Notes: generated from the sequence alone by a model not told the origin. Positions 1 through 6,710 are shown, counted from the first letter of the stretch. The stretch: DNA of 14,316 bases from an uncultured Bacilli bacterium (GCA_947628105.1 CANQYN010000022.1:1-14316), one strand, 5' to 3'. A program made the numbers and translations.

Positions 1-32
1 TTCAATAATATCTAAAATTTTTCAAAATAAAA

Positions 33-64
33 GACAAATAAGTAAAAATATTTACCTATTTGTC
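33..64 (-). terminator. AT-rich imperfect palindrome, probable second terminator
   Basis: The arms GACAAATA (33-40) and TATTTGTC (57-64) pair perfectly. After one A/C mismatch GTAAA (42-46) pairs with TTTAC (51-55), leaving a 4-nt loop. On the minus strand the hairpin is followed by TTTTATTTTG (32-23), which suits an intrinsic terminator about 20 nt beyond the stop of the 173-aa gene. The minus-strand arm also contains TTGACA (66-61), so the palindrome could instead be an operator over a -35 box for a gene left of the window. I see no good -10 at the right distance. Confidence 0.4.
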
Positions 65-73
65 AACAGTCTG

Positions 74-97
74 AAAAGACATCTTATGATGTCTTTT
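74..97 (-). terminator. Hairpin overlapping the stop of the 173-aa gene, possibly bidirectional
   Basis: AAAAGACATC (74-83) and GATGTCTTTT (88-97) form a perfect 10-bp stem with a 4-nt loop that contains the TAA stop of the 173-aa gene. In the minus direction it ends in four T before a C, which is weak. In the plus direction the T run is six (94-99). It may work both ways or act with the hairpin at 33-64. Confidence 0.5.
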
Positions 98-605
98 TTA
101 CATTTCGTTTTTTTTCTAATACAATTGGATTTTCAATCGGTTTTTCTCTTTTTTCGTCTCGTTGAATTCCCTCAAAATAAATTCCCGTCTTCTCTAATAC
201 ATCGGTATTATTAGAAGCCGTCTCAATATTTTCGGTTAAATTCTTTTTATCCTCTTCGGTTGCAATAATCGATTGAAAAACTGCTCTTTGATAAGAATCT
301 AATTTTCGCATATCAATTTCAAAAGAACGAGTTGTTTTAAAGCAAGAAAAGAATCCTCTTATCATTTCAATTACATCAGATCGATAATAAATATTTCTTT
401 TATTTAATAATTCTATCGGTTTTAAATTAATGATTTGTTCCGCACTGATTTGTTTTAATACTTTTAATACTTTCTTCGATAAATCATCAGATGGGGAAAC
501 GGAATAAAAATAATTTACTAAATCATATTCATCAGCGAATAATTGATATTCGATATATTTTATTTTATTATCTTCTTTACGATATAAACTCATTGTCTTT
601 TTCAT
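84..605 (-). CDS. Hypothetical protein, 173 aa, single-gene unit
   Basis: I do not recognise this protein. It starts at an ATG preceded by AAAGGGG about 10 nt upstream, and a well-formed promoter lies at 639-667. It has no signal peptide, membrane segment or evident catalytic motif. Residues 1-115 look like a compact domain with mixed strands and helices; aromatic residues are frequent around 17-35 and a helical part covers about 41-70. Residues 117-173 form a polar, charged tail rich in Glu, Lys and Asn that is probably disordered. The two ATG codons at residues 1 and 5 are both usable; the first has the better spacing. The gene follows hemW, where Bacillus has hrcA, but it does not resemble HrcA, being far too short. 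A promoter at one end and hairpins at the other indicate a monocistronic unit. Confidence 0.75.
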   Translation of the reverse strand: MKKTMSLYRKEDNKIKYIEYQLFADEYDLVNYFYSVSPSDDLSKKVLKVLKQISAEQIINLKPIELLNKRNIYYRSDVIEMIRGFFSCFKTTRSFEIDMRKLDSYQRAVFQSIIATEEDKKNLTENIETASNNTDVLEKTGIYFEGIQRDEKREKPIENPIVLEKKRNVKKTS

Positions 606-638
606 AACAAAACCGCCCCTTTCTAAACGATGCTTTCA

Positions 639-667
639 ATTTTAACACTTTTCTAATAAAAATGCAA
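639..667 (-). promoter_or_regulatory. Promoter of the 173-aa gene (extended -10)
   Basis: The -35 is TTGCAT (667-662), the spacer is exactly 17 bp, and the -10 is TAAAAT (644-639) preceded by TGT, giving an extended -10. Predicted transcription starts near 632, leaving a leader of roughly 26 nt with the SD before the ATG at 605. The match suits the housekeeping sigma factor. Confidence 0.65.
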
Positions 668-707
668 GTTTTTTCTCATAATACGACAAATTTCATATGA
701 TTTTCAC

Positions 708-735
708 AAAAAAATATAGTAAATTACTATATTTT
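708..735 (-). terminator. Intrinsic terminator after hemW
   Basis: AAAATATAGTA (711-721) and TACTATATTTT (725-735) form a perfect 11-bp stem with a 3-nt loop. In the minus direction it is followed by T residues (714-708, partly in the stem). The stem starts inside the hemW stop codon (736-734). It closes the three-gene unit that begins at the promoter near 3430. Confidence 0.75.
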
Positions 736-1813
736 ATAAAAATTCAACTAATATATCATTCGATACATATAACTTTTCTTCTGGAATATAAACATATTCT
801 TTATTTTGCTTTAATTTTTTTTCTTGTAATAATTTTTTTACTACAGGATGCGTTATTAAATCAAAACGATACTTTTGATAAAACTGTTCTTTTGAAATTC
901 CTCTTACCTTACGAAAACCTAAAATAAATTCATATGTTAATTGTAAAGAACGAGTTATCTTTTCTTCTTCCATGATTTCTTTTTGAACAAGATACTTGTT
1001 CAAGTTTTTCGTAATCGTCTTACGTCTAGATTTAAGATAACTACTGGCACCTAAGCCAAAACCATAATAATATTCATTATTCCAATAAGTGATATTATGC
1101 CGAGATTCAAACCCTTTTTTAGCAAAATTACTAATTTCATAATGATAATAATCATGTTCTTTTAATTTTTTTAAAATCATTTGATACATTTTAAAATCTA
1201 AATCTTCATCGATTGGTCGATACTTTTGATAAAATACGGTATGTGGTTCTATCATAAGAGAATAAGTAGAAATATGCGAAATTCCTAGTTGAATAAAATC
1301 GAGAACATCTCTTTCTACTTCTTCTACCGTTTGATTAGGAAAACCATACATTAAATCACAATTAATATTAGAAAACTCTAATTTTAATTTTTGAACTATT
1401 TCAATAACCATCTCTTTAGTATGTCGTCTATGACACAAAGATAAATATTTAGGATTCATACTTTGTACTCCTAAACTAATTCGATTGACCCCATATTGCT
1501 TCATCAATTCTATTTTTTCCATCGATAAATCTTCAATATTACACTCGACTGTAAATTCATAAGAAGACGCCAAATGAAATAATTTTGTAATTTGTAATAA
1601 TTCTTTAAACTCCGATAAAGAAAGACAATTTGGTGTCCCTCCTCCAATATATAGAGTTTCTAATGGCTCTTTTTGATATTCTTCAATAATATCTTCTTTT
1701 AATCGTTTTAAATATGAAGTAACCCAATCTTTTTGATAATAAAATTTAGGAAAATCACAATAATGACAAATATTTTTACAAAAAGGAATATGAATATAGA
1801 CACTTTTTATCAC
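734..1813 (-). CDS. hemW: HemW family radical SAM protein (heme chaperone, formerly called HemN-like oxidase)
   Basis: This 359-aa protein belongs to the HemN/HemW radical SAM family. The 4Fe-4S cysteines are C12, C16 and C19 in CKNICHYCDF; the residue after Cys-Asp is Phe, as in HemW rather than the fourth Cys of true HemN. GGGTP (57-61), an EC-N motif in the next strand, and the GVQS and DLMYGFP motifs of the TIM-barrel core follow. A HemN C-terminal helical region makes up the last 90 or so residues. HemW proteins bind heme and are thought to deliver it to membrane enzymes; many lack coproporphyrinogen oxidase activity. The start is GTG at 1813, overlapping the upstream TGA stop as GTGA, so translation is coupled. 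Position after lepA (two genes intervening) matches Bacillus hemN. No other heme gene is in the window, so its partner is unknown. Family assignment is firm, exact function less so. Confidence 0.93.
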   Translation of the reverse strand: MIKSVYIHIPFCKNICHYCDFPKFYYQKDWVTSYLKRLKEDIIEEYQKEPLETLYIGGGTPNCLSLSEFKELLQITKLFHLASSYEFTVECNIEDLSMEKIELMKQYGVNRISLGVQSMNPKYLSLCHRRHTKEMVIEIVQKLKLEFSNINCDLMYGFPNQTVEEVERDVLDFIQLGISHISTYSLMIEPHTVFYQKYRPIDEDLDFKMYQMILKKLKEHDYYHYEISNFAKKGFESRHNITYWNNEYYYGFGLGASSYLKSRRKTITKNLNKYLVQKEIMEEEKITRSLQLTYEFILGFRKVRGISKEQFYQKYRFDLITHPVVKKLLQEKKLKQNKEYVYIPEEKLYVSNDILVEFL

Positions 1814-2160
1814 CTTTTAATTTCCTCGCCCTTCCATTTTTTTCTCAACTCTTTTAATACTTCTTTTTCAATTTCTTCTCTCGTATAAGATAAATTGTTA
1901 CAAATAGATAAAAGATATTGATTGTCGATATAACGATTTACTTCTTCTTCGGTAATATAATCTTTGGTAAAAATACTATCGTCAGTAAGTTCTTGATACA
2001 TTTTATCCAATTCTTCTTTCGATGTTGGTATTTCTTGATTTTCTTTTTTAATGTCTTCTTTTGATTTTCCTGTTCTTTGACTCAAATTTTCCATTTCTTT
2101 TTCTGTTAAAGGTGTCATCACTAAATCAAAATCAGACTTTGACATCGAAATTTTTTCCAT
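1810..2160 (-). CDS. Hypothetical acidic protein, 116 aa
   Basis: I do not recognise this protein. The start chosen is the ATG at 2160, one nucleotide after the TAA of the upstream gene, with AAGGAG lying in that gene's last codons seven bases before it. An in-frame ATG at 2196 has no such signal. The product is highly charged (many Glu and Lys), has no membrane segment or signal peptide, and is probably mostly helical. A segment at 18-40 (LTEKEMENLSQRTGKSKED) resembles a short helix-turn-helix, and a helical amphipathic stretch covers about 70-110. There is one Cys (87) and one Trp (109). Tight coupling to the SpoIIID-like repeat gene before it and to hemW after it (4-nt GTGA overlap) suggests it is made with one of them; a partner role for the repeat protein is inference only. 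Confidence 0.8.
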   Translation of the reverse strand: MEKISMSKSDFDLVMTPLTEKEMENLSQRTGKSKEDIKKENQEIPTSKEELDKMYQELTDDSIFTKDYITEEEVNRYIDNQYLLSICNNLSYTREEIEKEVLKELRKKWKGEEIKR

Positions 2161-2161
2161 A

Positions 2162-3373
2162 TTAATACTCCTTTTCTTTCTCGATATTTTCTTCATATTG
2201 AGAAACTATTTTTTGAATTGCCTCCACTTGTTCTTTATTTTTAAGTAAAATATTAATGAAATCGTCTTTTAAGACACGACAAATAAATACGATATCAATT
2301 CCCGTTGCCTTTTCGGTTTGTTCTAACGAATAATTATTTTGTTGAAAAGATTCTAAGATATAAGTAATATATCGTTTCTTCTCGCGAAAAGAGCCGTTAT
2401 GTCCAAGTAATATATTTTCCACTTGAATTGCTTTTTGTATCTCTTCCAAAATTTCTGGTTTTACTAACTTATCTAAAGAAGAAACTGTTAAATCAGTATA
2501 GATAGAATTATAATTTTTTCCTGTAATTTGGATTACTTTTTGAATATCTTTTTGATTTTGTAAAAATAATTGTATCGTCTTTAAAATTTTATATTGTTCA
2601 TTCGTAACAATGCAAATACTATCTTTTACTAATTGAATATCTCTTTCGTCTGTAAGAGTTATTCCTCGTTGATAAGCATCTACTTTAGCTTTATTTTCTT
2701 TTGCATATTGATGTCTTTGTTGTCTATATTTTTTTTCTTGTAAAAATTTTATAATCTCTTTATCTAGCTTTTCTCCCATTAATGTTTCATATTGATTAAC
2801 AATTTTTTCAACAGTAAAAGTAGTATGAAGCATTTGATTTACTTCCCCTAATCCATATGGATGATTCACTAATAAATCAAGTGCTGTTATTAATTTAGAT
2901 ATTTGTTGTTGTTGTTTAAAATCTTCTGCTTTTTTTCTTGTAAAAGCATTACATTGATCTACTTTTTGAATAACTTGTTTTAACATAGTAGGACTTAAAT
3001 ATTTGATTTGCCCTTCTTTATTTTTTAATGCTCTTAGAAATGCTTTTTTACCGCTATATCCTAATTGATTAATAAAGTTTTTTAAATCATAACTATCATT
3101 TTCTAAAAATTGGTTACAAATCTTTTCTATATTTCGTTTATGTTCTAAATATAATAAAGCATTTAACTTAGTCTTTACTTGTCGTAAAACTTTTTCACCA
3201 AAATTTTCTAAGATTAATTCATCATTTTTCAAATAACCTTCAATAAGATATTGACGATGATATCCAACATAATCTACAAATTTTTGAATATCGTCATTTT
3301 TCATTTGTAAAAATAATGGTATTAATAAGTTAATATTTTCTTTTCTATTGTTTGTTAATGGTAATGTATTCAT
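2162..3373 (-). CDS. 403-aa protein of tandem SpoIIID-like helix-turn-helix repeats (putative)
   Basis: No family is recognised for the whole protein. It is soluble and apparently all-helical, with no signal peptide or membrane segment. About five units of 45-60 residues recur, at roughly 11-70, 78-138, 156-214, 258-316 and 329-390. Each has a helix, then Asp or a small residue plus Leu/Ile, Gly (His in unit 3) nine residues later, a second helix and a closing helix ending in Val/Ile-x-Lys. Unit 4 (GKNYNSIYTDLT, 285-296) resembles the recognition helix of SpoIIID (GVSKSTVHKDLT, from memory). Units 1 and 2 share GY, then LKN eleven residues after the Gly, then VL(R/K)QV. A Gln/Lys-rich linker lies at 212-245. 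The start is the ATG at 3373 with GGGGAGG upstream (GTG at 3376 is equally possible). The ATG at 3433 lies upstream of the predicted transcript start and is rejected. DNA binding is inferred, not shown. Confidence 0.6.
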   Translation of the reverse strand: MNTLPLTNNRKENINLLIPLFLQMKNDDIQKFVDYVGYHRQYLIEGYLKNDELILENFGEKVLRQVKTKLNALLYLEHKRNIEKICNQFLENDSYDLKNFINQLGYSGKKAFLRALKNKEGQIKYLSPTMLKQVIQKVDQCNAFTRKKAEDFKQQQQISKLITALDLLVNHPYGLGEVNQMLHTTFTVEKIVNQYETLMGEKLDKEIIKFLQEKKYRQQRHQYAKENKAKVDAYQRGITLTDERDIQLVKDSICIVTNEQYKILKTIQLFLQNQKDIQKVIQITGKNYNSIYTDLTVSSLDKLVKPEILEEIQKAIQVENILLGHNGSFREKKRYITYILESFQQNNYSLEQTEKATGIDIVFICRVLKDDFINILLKNKEQVEAIQKIVSQYEENIEKEKEY

Positions 3374-3404
3374 CACGCAACATCCTCCCCTTTGCCAATC
3401 GTGT

Positions 3405-3433
3405 ATTATAGCAAAAGAAAAACAAGAATTCAA
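3405..3433 (-). promoter_or_regulatory. Strong promoter for the 403-aa gene, 116-aa gene and hemW
   Basis: The -35 is TTGAAT (3433-3428), the spacer is 17 bp, and the -10 is a perfect TATAAT (3410-3405) preceded by TGC, an extended -10. The predicted start of transcription is near 3398, so the leader is about 25 nt and carries GGGGAGG. The promoter sits immediately after the lepA stop codon (3439-3437). No terminator is visible between lepA and this promoter, so lepA readthrough into the unit is possible. Confidence 0.75.
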
Positions 3434-3436
3434 GTA

Positions 3437-5236
3437 TTATTTTTCATCCATTTTTAAAACTGATAAAAATGCTTCTTGAGGAATTTCTACATTTCCTACC
3501 ATTTTCATACGTTTTTTTCCTTCTTTTTGTTTTTCTAATAATTTTCGTTTTCGCGAAACATCTCCGCCATAACATTTAGCAAGAACATTTTTACGAACAG
3601 CTTTAATCGTTTCACGAGCGATAATTTTACTGCCGATAGCCGCTTGAATTGGCACTTCAAACTGTTGACGAGGAATTAATTTTCTTAAATTTTCCACAAT
3701 TACCTTTCCTCGATGATAAGCAAAATCTTTATGTACAATACTACTTAAAGCATCTACTACTTCCCCATTTAATAAGATATCCATCTTTACTAAATTACTA
3801 CTTTTATATCCAATAAAATCATAATCAAAAGAAGCATATCCTTTCGTATATGATTTTAATTTATCAAAAAAATCATATACAATTTCTGATAAAGGAATTT
3901 CATAATGAATATTGACTCGAGTCGTATCTAAATATTCCATCGAAATATAATTTCCTCGTTTTTCTTGACATAATTCCATAATAGAACCAATATACTCACT
4001 AGGAACGAAAATATTAGTTCGAATATAAGGCTCTTTCACATCATATATTTTTGCCCGATCTGGCATTTTGACAGGACTATCGATTGAAATAATATGATGA
4101 TCTGTCAACTCAACCTCATAAATAACAGAAGGAGAAGTAGCAATTAAATCAATTCCAAATTCTCTTTCTATTCTCTCTTCAATAATTTCCATATGCAATA
4201 ATCCTAAAAATCCACATCGAAATCCAAAACCAAGAGCTTTTGAAGTTTCTGGAACAAATTCCAAAGAAGCATCATTTAATTTTAATTTTTCTAAAGCTTC
4301 TCTTAAATCGGGATAACGATTAGATTCCGTTGGATATAATCCACAAAATACCATTGGTTTCATCGGCTTATATCCTAAAAGGGCATCTACTGCCGGTTCG
4401 TCTTTCAATATGACAGTATCGCCTACTTTAATATCTTCAATACTTTTAATGTTAGCACATAAAAACCCAACTTCTCCCGCTACTAACTCATCTCTTTTTT
4501 TCTCATGAGGGTTCATAATTCCTAATTCAGAAACTTCATAAGTCGCCCCCGTTGCCATCATCTGAATTTTATCTTTTATTTTTACCTTCCCATCAACAAT
4601 TCTTACAAATGCTACTATACCACGATAAGGATCAAAATAACTATCAAAGATAAGGGCTCTTAAAGGACCTTTATCATTTCCTTGTGGCGAAGGTATCTTC
4701 TCGATAATTGCCTCGATTAACGGTTTAATTCCAATTCCTTTTTTGGCCGATGTCAAGATAATTTCGTCTTCTTGAAACCCAAACGTATCCATCAATTCTT
4801 TTTTGACTTTTTCCGGATTGGCATTGGGAAGATCTATTTTATTAATGACCGGCAATATCGTTAAATTATTATCTAAGGCAAGATATAAATTAGCAAGAGT
4901 TTGCGCTTCGATTCCTTGAGCAGCATCGACGACTAAGATAGCTCCTTCACAAGCGGCCAAACTTCTACTTACTTCATAAGAAAAATCGACATGACCAGGA
5001 GTATCAATTAAATGGAGAATATAATCTTGATTTTGATAATGATAAGAAAGTTGCACGGCGTTTAATTTAATAGTAATTCCTCTTTCTCTTTCAATATCCA
5101 TATTATCTAATAACTGATCTTGCTTTTCTCTTTCACTAACCGCTCCTGTCATCTCTAAAATTCGATCTGCCAAGGTCGATTTTCCATGATCAATATGAGC
5201 AATAATTGAAAAATTACGAATATTTTTTTGTTCCAT
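3437..5236 (-). CDS. lepA: Elongation factor 4 (LepA), translational GTPase
   Basis: LepA is a ribosome-associated GTPase related to EF-G that is linked to back-translocation, recovery of stalled ribosomes and 30S biogenesis. At 599 aa this is full length for the family. The GTPase motifs are AHIDHGKS (13-20), the RGIT switch I (52-55), DTPGH (78-82), NKID (132-135) and SAK (163-165). The EF-G-like domains follow, and the LepA-specific C-terminal domain is present, with CYGGDVSRKRKLLEKQK and a final GNVEIPQEAF. The start chosen is the ATG at 5236, five bases after AAGGTGA. An in-frame ATG at 5251 overlaps that SD and would precede the predicted transcript start. The gene follows spoIIP and a yqxA-like gene as in Bacillus, but a terminator separates them. 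Identification is secure. Confidence 0.98.
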   Translation of the reverse strand: MEQKNIRNFSIIAHIDHGKSTLADRILEMTGAVSEREKQDQLLDNMDIERERGITIKLNAVQLSYHYQNQDYILHLIDTPGHVDFSYEVSRSLAACEGAILVVDAAQGIEAQTLANLYLALDNNLTILPVINKIDLPNANPEKVKKELMDTFGFQEDEIILTSAKKGIGIKPLIEAIIEKIPSPQGNDKGPLRALIFDSYFDPYRGIVAFVRIVDGKVKIKDKIQMMATGATYEVSELGIMNPHEKKRDELVAGEVGFLCANIKSIEDIKVGDTVILKDEPAVDALLGYKPMKPMVFCGLYPTESNRYPDLREALEKLKLNDASLEFVPETSKALGFGFRCGFLGLLHMEIIEERIEREFGIDLIATSPSVIYEVELTDHHIISIDSPVKMPDRAKIYDVKEPYIRTNIFVPSEYIGSIMELCQEKRGNYISMEYLDTTRVNIHYEIPLSEIVYDFFDKLKSYTKGYASFDYDFIGYKSSNLVKMDILLNGEVVDALSSIVHKDFAYHRGKVIVENLRKLIPRQQFEVPIQAAIGSKIIARETIKAVRKNVLAKCYGGDVSRKRKLLEKQKEGKKRMKMVGNVEIPQEAFLSVLKMDEK

Positions 5237-5241
5237 GAACT

Positions 5242-5262
5242 TCACCTTCATTTATTATAACA
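5242..5262 (-). promoter_or_regulatory. Extended -10 element and SD of lepA, very short leader
   Basis: TGT-TATAAT (5262-5254) is a perfect extended -10. No -35 is evident; the region 17 bp upstream is the terminator arm ATTATC. Transcription would start near 5247 and the SD AAGGTGA occupies 5248-5242, so the leader would be only about 11 nt and begin within the SD. The element may be a chance match in AT-rich DNA, but the terminator just upstream means lepA needs its own promoter. Confidence 0.45.
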
Positions 5263-5269
5263 TGAATTT

Positions 5270-5301
5270 AAAAAAAGATAATGATTTTATTTCATTATCT
5301 T
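5270..5301 (-). terminator. Intrinsic terminator of the spoIIP/yqxA-like unit
   Basis: AAGATAATGA (5275-5284) and TCATTATCTT (5292-5301) form a perfect 10-bp stem with a 7-nt loop. Seven T follow in the minus direction (5276-5270, partly in the stem). It begins two bases after the TGA of the 113-aa gene and separates the sporulation genes from lepA. Confidence 0.85.
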
Positions 5302-5302
5302 A

Positions 5303-5644
5303 TCAATCTTCTATCATTCGATTTAAAAAACCAAAAACATCTCCTATTCCTTCGACAACAAAATGATTGATTCCATCAGAAATATTCAATCCTAATTGTG
5401 ACATATGATTTTCGTAATTGGGTAAGTCATGAGTTAAATAACTATCAATATCAATGTTTTTTCCCTCTTCAACATCTTTTTCAAATTTCGCAATTTGTTC
5501 TTGTGTTAAAACAGAATTACGATATTGTTCATATTCATAATAACCCGTCGCTTGGGAAATATAAATAGCACTAAAACTTACTAACAACATAAAAAATAAA
5601 TATTTTATTATTTTATAAGTTATTTTTTTCTTATCTTCTTTCAT
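5303..5644 (-). CDS. Small single-pass membrane protein, 113 aa, in the yqxA position
   Basis: The product has a basic N-terminus, one membrane helix (about 11-31, KYLFFMLLVSFSAIYIS) and an extracytoplasmic domain of about 80 residues. That domain has an aromatic stretch GYYEYEQY (34-41), then TQEQIAKFEKDVEEGKNIDI and a helical C-terminus (about 80-112). In Bacillus the gene between spoIIP and lepA is yqxA, a small membrane protein of unknown function (DUF3679). Position, topology and the helical tail match, but residue similarity to YqxA cannot be claimed from memory. The ATG directly follows the spoIIP TAA with no gap and GGAGG sits in the last spoIIP codons, so translation is coupled. A role together with SpoIIP in engulfment or spore formation is inference from context. 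Confidence 0.85.
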   Translation of the reverse strand: MKEDKKKITYKIIKYLFFMLLVSFSAIYISQATGYYEYEQYRNSVLTQEQIAKFEKDVEEGKNIDIDSYLTHDLPNYENHMSQLGLNISDGINHFVVEGIGDVFGFLNRMIED

Positions 5645-6643
5645 TTATTCCTCCAAATAATCTTGAATGATATTTGCTAATATTTCTATCGTATTTAACA
5701 CTTCTTCAATCGTATTTTTATTTCCTCCCAGTTCTAATAAAATAATATTTTTATTTAAATCTTGATTATAAATTCCATTAACATATTTTCCTGATTTTTT
5801 CATAACTCCTCTCGTTAAAGTGGGATATTCTTTTTTTAAAAGAGCATTTATTTTATTAGCAGTACCCAAATTTTGATTAGCTTTTTTATGTTCCATTCCT
5901 ACTACAAATAATACTTTGGCATAATTTTTCTTCCCAATTTTTACCGTAGAAGCTTCTTTACTAATCGCATCTCGATGAATGTCAATCGACAATTTAATAT
6001 TTTTGTATTTTTTAAATGTCTCTTTCATAAAATAACGACTTGCTTTATAACTACTGGCATAATTCCATCCATTACTATTTAAAAAGTCTGTAATATTCGA
6101 CGTTTCCGCAATCGTTGAAATTCCTTTTTTATTTAATTTTTCTCGTAAAATATAAGAAGCCATCATAACATTAGGCGTAATATTATATTCTTCATAATTT
6201 TTAAAATTATATCCTTCTAATTGATGAGTATTATATAAATAAACACTGGGATTCGAAACATCTACTGGATGAGGATCATCTACATAGTCGCTTTTTTCTT
6301 CTTGAGCAATTTCATCACTTGATGTTTGAACAGCTTGATTTTTTTTCACATTTTTCGATACATATAAATTTTTTAATAGAGAAACAGGTTCTTTTAAATC
6401 TACATTGTGAACATATTTTAAAATACTATCCATGATATCTACTTTTTTACTTTCATAAATTAAATGATGATTCGAATCTCTTAAAAGTTCTTTTAAAAAT
6501 TCTTCATTAGAAGAAGTTAATTTTAATTTTAAAAAAAACAAAGTGATAAGCTCATAAAGCAAGAAAGCAAGAAAAAGATAGATGACAAATTTTACTATTT
6601 TCAATCTACGGCGTCTTTTTTTACTTTTAAATTTTTTAGCCAT
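5645..6643 (-). CDS. spoIIP: Stage II sporulation protein P (SpoIIP), membrane-anchored peptidoglycan hydrolase
   Basis: SpoIIP is an amidase and endopeptidase that, with SpoIID and SpoIIM, thins septal peptidoglycan so the mother cell can engulf the forespore. The 332-aa product has a very basic start (KKFKSKKRRRRLK), one membrane helix (about 16-40), a variable external linker rich in charged residues (41-130) and the SpoIIP catalytic domain (about 131-330). Expected residues are visible: YLYNTHQLEGY with H140 and E143, SIDIHRDA with H223, the NQDL motif (293-296) and LLELGG with E304. The family's usual zinc ligands therefore look present. Total length is somewhat shorter than the Bacillus protein, mainly in the linker. 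The start ATG at 6643 has GGGAGGG just upstream. The gene is first in its unit, behind the pheT terminator, with a possible sigma-E-like promoter at 6670-6698. Confidence 0.93.
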   Translation of the reverse strand: MAKKFKSKKRRRRLKIVKFVIYLFLAFLLYELITLFFLKLKLTSSNEEFLKELLRDSNHHLIYESKKVDIMDSILKYVHNVDLKEPVSLLKNLYVSKNVKKNQAVQTSSDEIAQEEKSDYVDDPHPVDVSNPSVYLYNTHQLEGYNFKNYEEYNITPNVMMASYILREKLNKKGISTIAETSNITDFLNSNGWNYASSYKASRYFMKETFKKYKNIKLSIDIHRDAISKEASTVKIGKKNYAKVLFVVGMEHKKANQNLGTANKINALLKKEYPTLTRGVMKKSGKYVNGIYNQDLNKNIILLELGGNKNTIEEVLNTIEILANIIQDYLEE

Positions 6644-6669
6644 AATATCCCTCCCTATAGTTTATTAGC

Positions 6670-6702
6670 ATTATATAGGAATAGAACAAAATAATATGTC
6701 AA
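6670..6702 (-). promoter_or_regulatory. Promoter region of spoIIP, possibly sigma-E type
   Basis: TATATAAT (6677-6670) matches the sigma-E -10 CATACAAT at 6 of 8 positions. CATATT (6698-6693) matches the sigma-E -35 core and the spacer is 15 bp. A housekeeping reading is also possible: TTGACA (6702-6697) with TATAAT (6675-6670), but the spacer would be 21 bp, well over the optimum. The consensus for sigma-E is from memory. The window does not show whether a sigma-E is present. Confidence 0.4.
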
Positions 6703-6710
6703 AAAAAAGT

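Noticed and set aside
1..733. CIRCE element or hrcA, expected next to hemW from Bacillus synteny
   Set aside because: No TTAGCACTC/GAGTGCTAA-type inverted repeat is seen in 1-83 or 606-733, and the 173-aa gene does not resemble HrcA.
697..927. Plus-strand open frame opposite hemW (76 codons), and similar plus-strand frames at 8092-8280, 8531-8791, 9564-9794, 11220-11486, 12403-12588 and 13334-13552
   Set aside because: All lie opposite well-identified genes, have no SD and encode low-complexity hydrophobic or aromatic sequence typical of the antisense of AT-rich genes.
2161..2196. Longer N-terminus of the 116-aa protein starting at 2196
   Set aside because: It would overlap the upstream gene by 35 nt and has no good SD, while AAGGAG is placed seven bases before the ATG at 2160.
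3374..3433. Longer N-terminus of the 403-aa protein starting at 3433
   Set aside because: This ATG overlaps the -35 box and lies upstream of the predicted transcript start; the SD GGGGAGG serves the GTG/ATG at 3376/3373.
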